Assembly (NCBI RefSeq): GCF_000337555.1
Contig: NZ_AOIO01000031.1
Location: forward strand, 106,177 to 170,176
Direction: 5' to 3'
Origin: Natrialba asiatica DSM 12278
GTDB taxonomy: Archaea > Halobacteriota > Halobacteria > Halobacteriales > Natrialbaceae
DNA length: 64,000 bases
The notes beneath the pieces are model-generated. The model was not told where the DNA came from. It saw nothing but the letters and a program-made list of their open reading frames with translations, and did not search any database. How positions within the stretch are numbered: the first letter of the stretch is position 1; each line of letters begins with the position of its first letter. Made by a program: the position numbers and the translations under genes. Shown piece after piece: positions 62,054 through 64,000 of the stretch.

Positions 62054-62439
62054 TATCTACCATGTTCTGGTGGGAGACCAATAGCGTGGCGGTCGTCCTA
62101 GTCTCGCACCGAGAACGAGATCGTGTGTAACTTCCACACACCGGGCAAAGTGCTATGTCGGTCCTTGCTGAAGTGAACGCGAGGACTATGGAGACCGTTT
62201 TCATCCGGTAAGCCGGGATCGCTCGCCGCCGTCGTGAGCGGCAGTTTCGGGCTGAGAGTACTGCGTTCGTGTCTAACACCGAACAGGTTAGAGTCCGCGA
62301 AGACGCGACACTGCGGAACCGCAACGCGGCGAAACCACACAGCGAGCACCCGGCCGTCACCACGTCGAGAGCCGCGGCTCCCGCGCGAACCGCGGCGAGC
62401 ACCGATTCCGTCCCGACCCATGCCGCCGAACACCCACTC
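62054..62439. other. 386-nt divergent region between the lut operon and hflX
   Basis: No clear promoter box is seen. The HflX frame remains open back to a GTG at 62269; those 57 codons are Ala/Arg/Thr-rich and do not resemble HflX. A small inverted repeat (GCTCGCCGCCG with CGTGAGCGGC, near 62220-62245) is present. I find nothing else that I can name. Confidence 0.45.
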
Positions 62440-63774
62440 ATGGTACAATCGAACACGCCGACCCGACGCACAGTCATCGCGAAACGATCAGCAACCGCCC
62501 CCGTGGATACCGACGAAATCACCGAGTTAGCCCGCGCGACCGGACGCGAAATCGTCGCCGAACGCACCCAGGTCGGTCCCGAGGACCCCGGCACCCACTT
62601 CGGGGCCGGCAAGGTCACCGAACTCGCCAGGACCGTCGCGGACCGAAACGCCGAGTGCGTCGTCGTCGACGGCGACCTCACGCCACGCCAACACCACGCG
62701 ATCGCATCATCGATGCCGGACGAGACGGCCGTCATCGACCGCTACCGGCTCGTTCTCGAACGGTTCGAAGACGGGGCCGGCACGCGCCGCGCGCAACTGC
62801 AAGTTGAACTCGCGACGCTGCGATACGAACTCCCGCGCGTGATCGAAGCCGCGGACGAAGGGCTACTCAACAGACAAACCGAAACGGGATCGCCGGTCTA
62901 CGACATTCGCGATCGAATCGACCGTCTCGAACGCGAACTGTCCGCGTGCCAGGATCCAGCGGCCGAATTTCGCAAGCGCCGTCGCGAAGCGGGATTCGAT
63001 CTCGTCACGATCGCGGGCTACACTAACGCCGGCAAGTCGACGCTGTTGCACCGGCTCGCCGACGACCTGTCGTACTCGCCACCCGAGCGCTCGCGACCGA
63101 CCGACCGATCACCGGAGACGCCAGCGACGGATCGCTCCGACGACGACCCGACCGCTACCATCGCGGATCGCCTCTTCGAAACCCTCGAAACGACGACGCG
63201 GCGAGCGACCATCGGCGGCCGCCCCATCCTCGCGACCGACACCGTCGGCTTCGTCGACGATCTGCCGCACGAACTCGTCGAATCCTTCAGCGCGACGCTC
63301 TCGGAGGCGGCCGCCGCGGACGTCGTCGTGCTGGTCGTCGACGCGAGCGATCCCCCGGCCCGCTTTCGCGAGCGGCTCACGGTCTCGCTCGACGTGCTTG
63401 ACGCGCAGGGCGTCGACGACGACCGCATCGTCACCGCCCTGAACAAAGTCGATCTGCTCGGCGTCCGCGAGCGGGCGCATCGCTGCTCGGTAGCACGGTC
63501 GATTCTCCCGGTATCCGCCTCGGACCCGGTCCCGATAAGCGTTCGAACGGGGAGACACCTCAAACCGCTTCGGACGGCGATCCTGGACCGGTTGCCGGCC
63601 GAACGGGCGGTGTTTCAGTTGCCGAACTGCGACGACGCAATGTCGCTCGTCTCGCGGGCGTACGATCGCACGTCGGTCGACGCCGTCGACTACGACGGCG
63701 ATACCGTGACGCTCGTCTGTCGCGGGCGGCCGTCGGTTATCGAACAGTTGCGAGCGACCGCAGAAGAACTCTAA
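62440..63774 (+). CDS. hflX: GTPase HflX
   Basis: A 444-residue ribosome-associated GTPase. The N-terminal HflX domain shows VGPEDPGTHFGAGKVTELA and the coiled region AQLQVELATLRYELPR. The G domain has G1 GYTNAGKST (193-201), G3 DTVGFVDDLP and G4 NKVD. It splits stalled or inactive ribosomes in other organisms. An acidic/Asp-Thr-rich insert lies between G1 and G2 (about 214-240), longer than in bacterial HflX. The ATG at 62440 is preferred over the GTG at 62269. Confidence 0.93.
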   Translation: MVQSNTPTRRTVIAKRSATAPVDTDEITELARATGREIVAERTQVGPEDPGTHFGAGKVTELARTVADRNAECVVVDGDLTPRQHHAIASSMPDETAVIDRYRLVLERFEDGAGTRRAQLQVELATLRYELPRVIEAADEGLLNRQTETGSPVYDIRDRIDRLERELSACQDPAAEFRKRRREAGFDLVTIAGYTNAGKSTLLHRLADDLSYSPPERSRPTDRSPETPATDRSDDDPTATIADRLFETLETTTRRATIGGRPILATDTVGFVDDLPHELVESFSATLSEAAAADVVVLVVDASDPPARFRERLTVSLDVLDAQGVDDDRIVTALNKVDLLGVRERAHRCSVARSILPVSASDPVPISVRTGRHLKPLRTAILDRLPAERAVFQLPNCDDAMSLVSRAYDRTSVDAVDYDGDTVTLVCRGRPSVIEQLRATAEEL

Positions 63775-63799
63775 TGCTCGTCCGGCTCGGCTCGCTCGC

Positions 63800-64000
63800 T
63801 TACGCTGCTTCGCAGATATCCCGGAAGTTCTCGAAGATCGCGTCGCCCTCCTCGGTGTGGGCGACCTCCGGGTGCCACTGGACGCCGTAGAGGTCGCGGT
63901 CGGTGTCGCTCATCGCTTCGATGCCGCAGACGTCGCTCGTGGCCGTCCGTTCGAAGCCGTCGGGGAGTTCGACGACCTCGTCGGCGTGGCTCGCCCAGAC
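63800..64000 (-). CDS. guaA: GMP synthase glutaminase subunit (N-terminal part cut by window)
   Basis: The last 66 residues of a class I glutamine amidotransferase. The part starts VWASHADEVVELPDGF, and the catalytic His-x-Glu is seen in YGVQWHPEVAHTEEG. The chain ends FRDICEAA before TAA. In archaea this is the separate ammonia-generating subunit (GuaAa) that pairs with the ATP-pyrophosphatase subunit to make GMP. The upstream catalytic Cys lies beyond the window. Confidence 0.92.
   Translation of the reverse strand, partial: VWASHADEVVELPDGFERTATSDVCGIEAMSDTDRDLYGVQWHPEVAHTEEGDAIFENFRDICEAA

Noticed and set aside
62098-62260. Possible tRNA or structured RNA upstream of hflX
   Set aside because: No cloverleaf can be drawn. 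Only a short local inverted repeat is present.

Overview
The window reads as a chromosomal segment of a halophilic archaeon (class Halobacteria). The DNA is GC-rich with strongly G/C third positions. The proteins are very acidic, and secreted proteins are mostly Tat lipoproteins with an RR motif and a lipobox Cys. Many genes have a TATA-like box 25-32 nt before the start codon, which implies leaderless mRNAs. Archaeal or haloarchaeal families are everywhere: ribosomal proteins S27e, L44e and L37Ae, RNA polymerase subunit P, KEOPS Pcc1, prefoldin beta, HAH_0734, a DUF7344-type protein, DUF2103 and DUF3194. An order such as Natrialbales is plausible but is only an impression. I see no integrase, transposase, CRISPR array or rRNA.

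Layout. 1-1534: S27e/L44e ribosomal pair, a small conserved protein, a GtrA membrane protein and the initiator tRNA-Met. 1820-16529: two complete peptide/opine/nickel-type ABC importers arranged head to head, each in the order binding protein, permease, permease, ATPase, ATPase. They share a 405-nt intergenic region with a perfect 14-bp palindrome. 16605-25678: small conserved proteins, a purine phosphoribosyltransferase, an aldo/keto reductase, a winged-helix membrane protein, CoaBC, a lone IucA/IucC siderophore synthetase, a truncated FAD oxidoreductase and an SRPBCC protein.

25908-38538: TrkA, an M42 aminopeptidase, a thiolase-DUF35 pair, NadE, a BCCT transporter, an alpha/beta hydrolase, MeaB with the B12-binding subunit of methylmalonyl-CoA mutase, an HD protein and a LysE exporter, then a 676-nt stretch without a clear gene. 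38539-46166: aldehyde dehydrogenase, phosphotransferase, methyltransferase, a tandem pair of thioredoxin-fold exported proteins (one without its CXXC) and topoisomerase I. 46403-55395: a large secreted GH97 glycosidase with extra modules, two MOP-superfamily transporters tail to tail, and small lipoprotein/membrane proteins.

55596-59034: the information-processing cluster L37Ae-RpoP-Pcc1 ... prefoldin beta-DUF3194, interrupted by a DUF2243 membrane protein and an iron-binding-like lipoprotein. 59138-64000: LutAB-type fusion plus LutC-type LUD protein, HflX, and the end of the GMP synthase glutaminase subunit.

No single locus is clearly a new defence or mobile system. The most distinctive signals are: helical inserts that split the C-terminal four-Cys signature in both DppF-like ATPases and a ~100-residue insert in one DppD-like ATPase; the redox-dead thioredoxin paralogue beside an intact one; a carbohydrate-binding module nested in GH97; the zinc-less L37Ae; the metal-uptake-like pair inside the ribosomal/KEOPS cluster; and several structured or promoter-bearing non-coding stretches.
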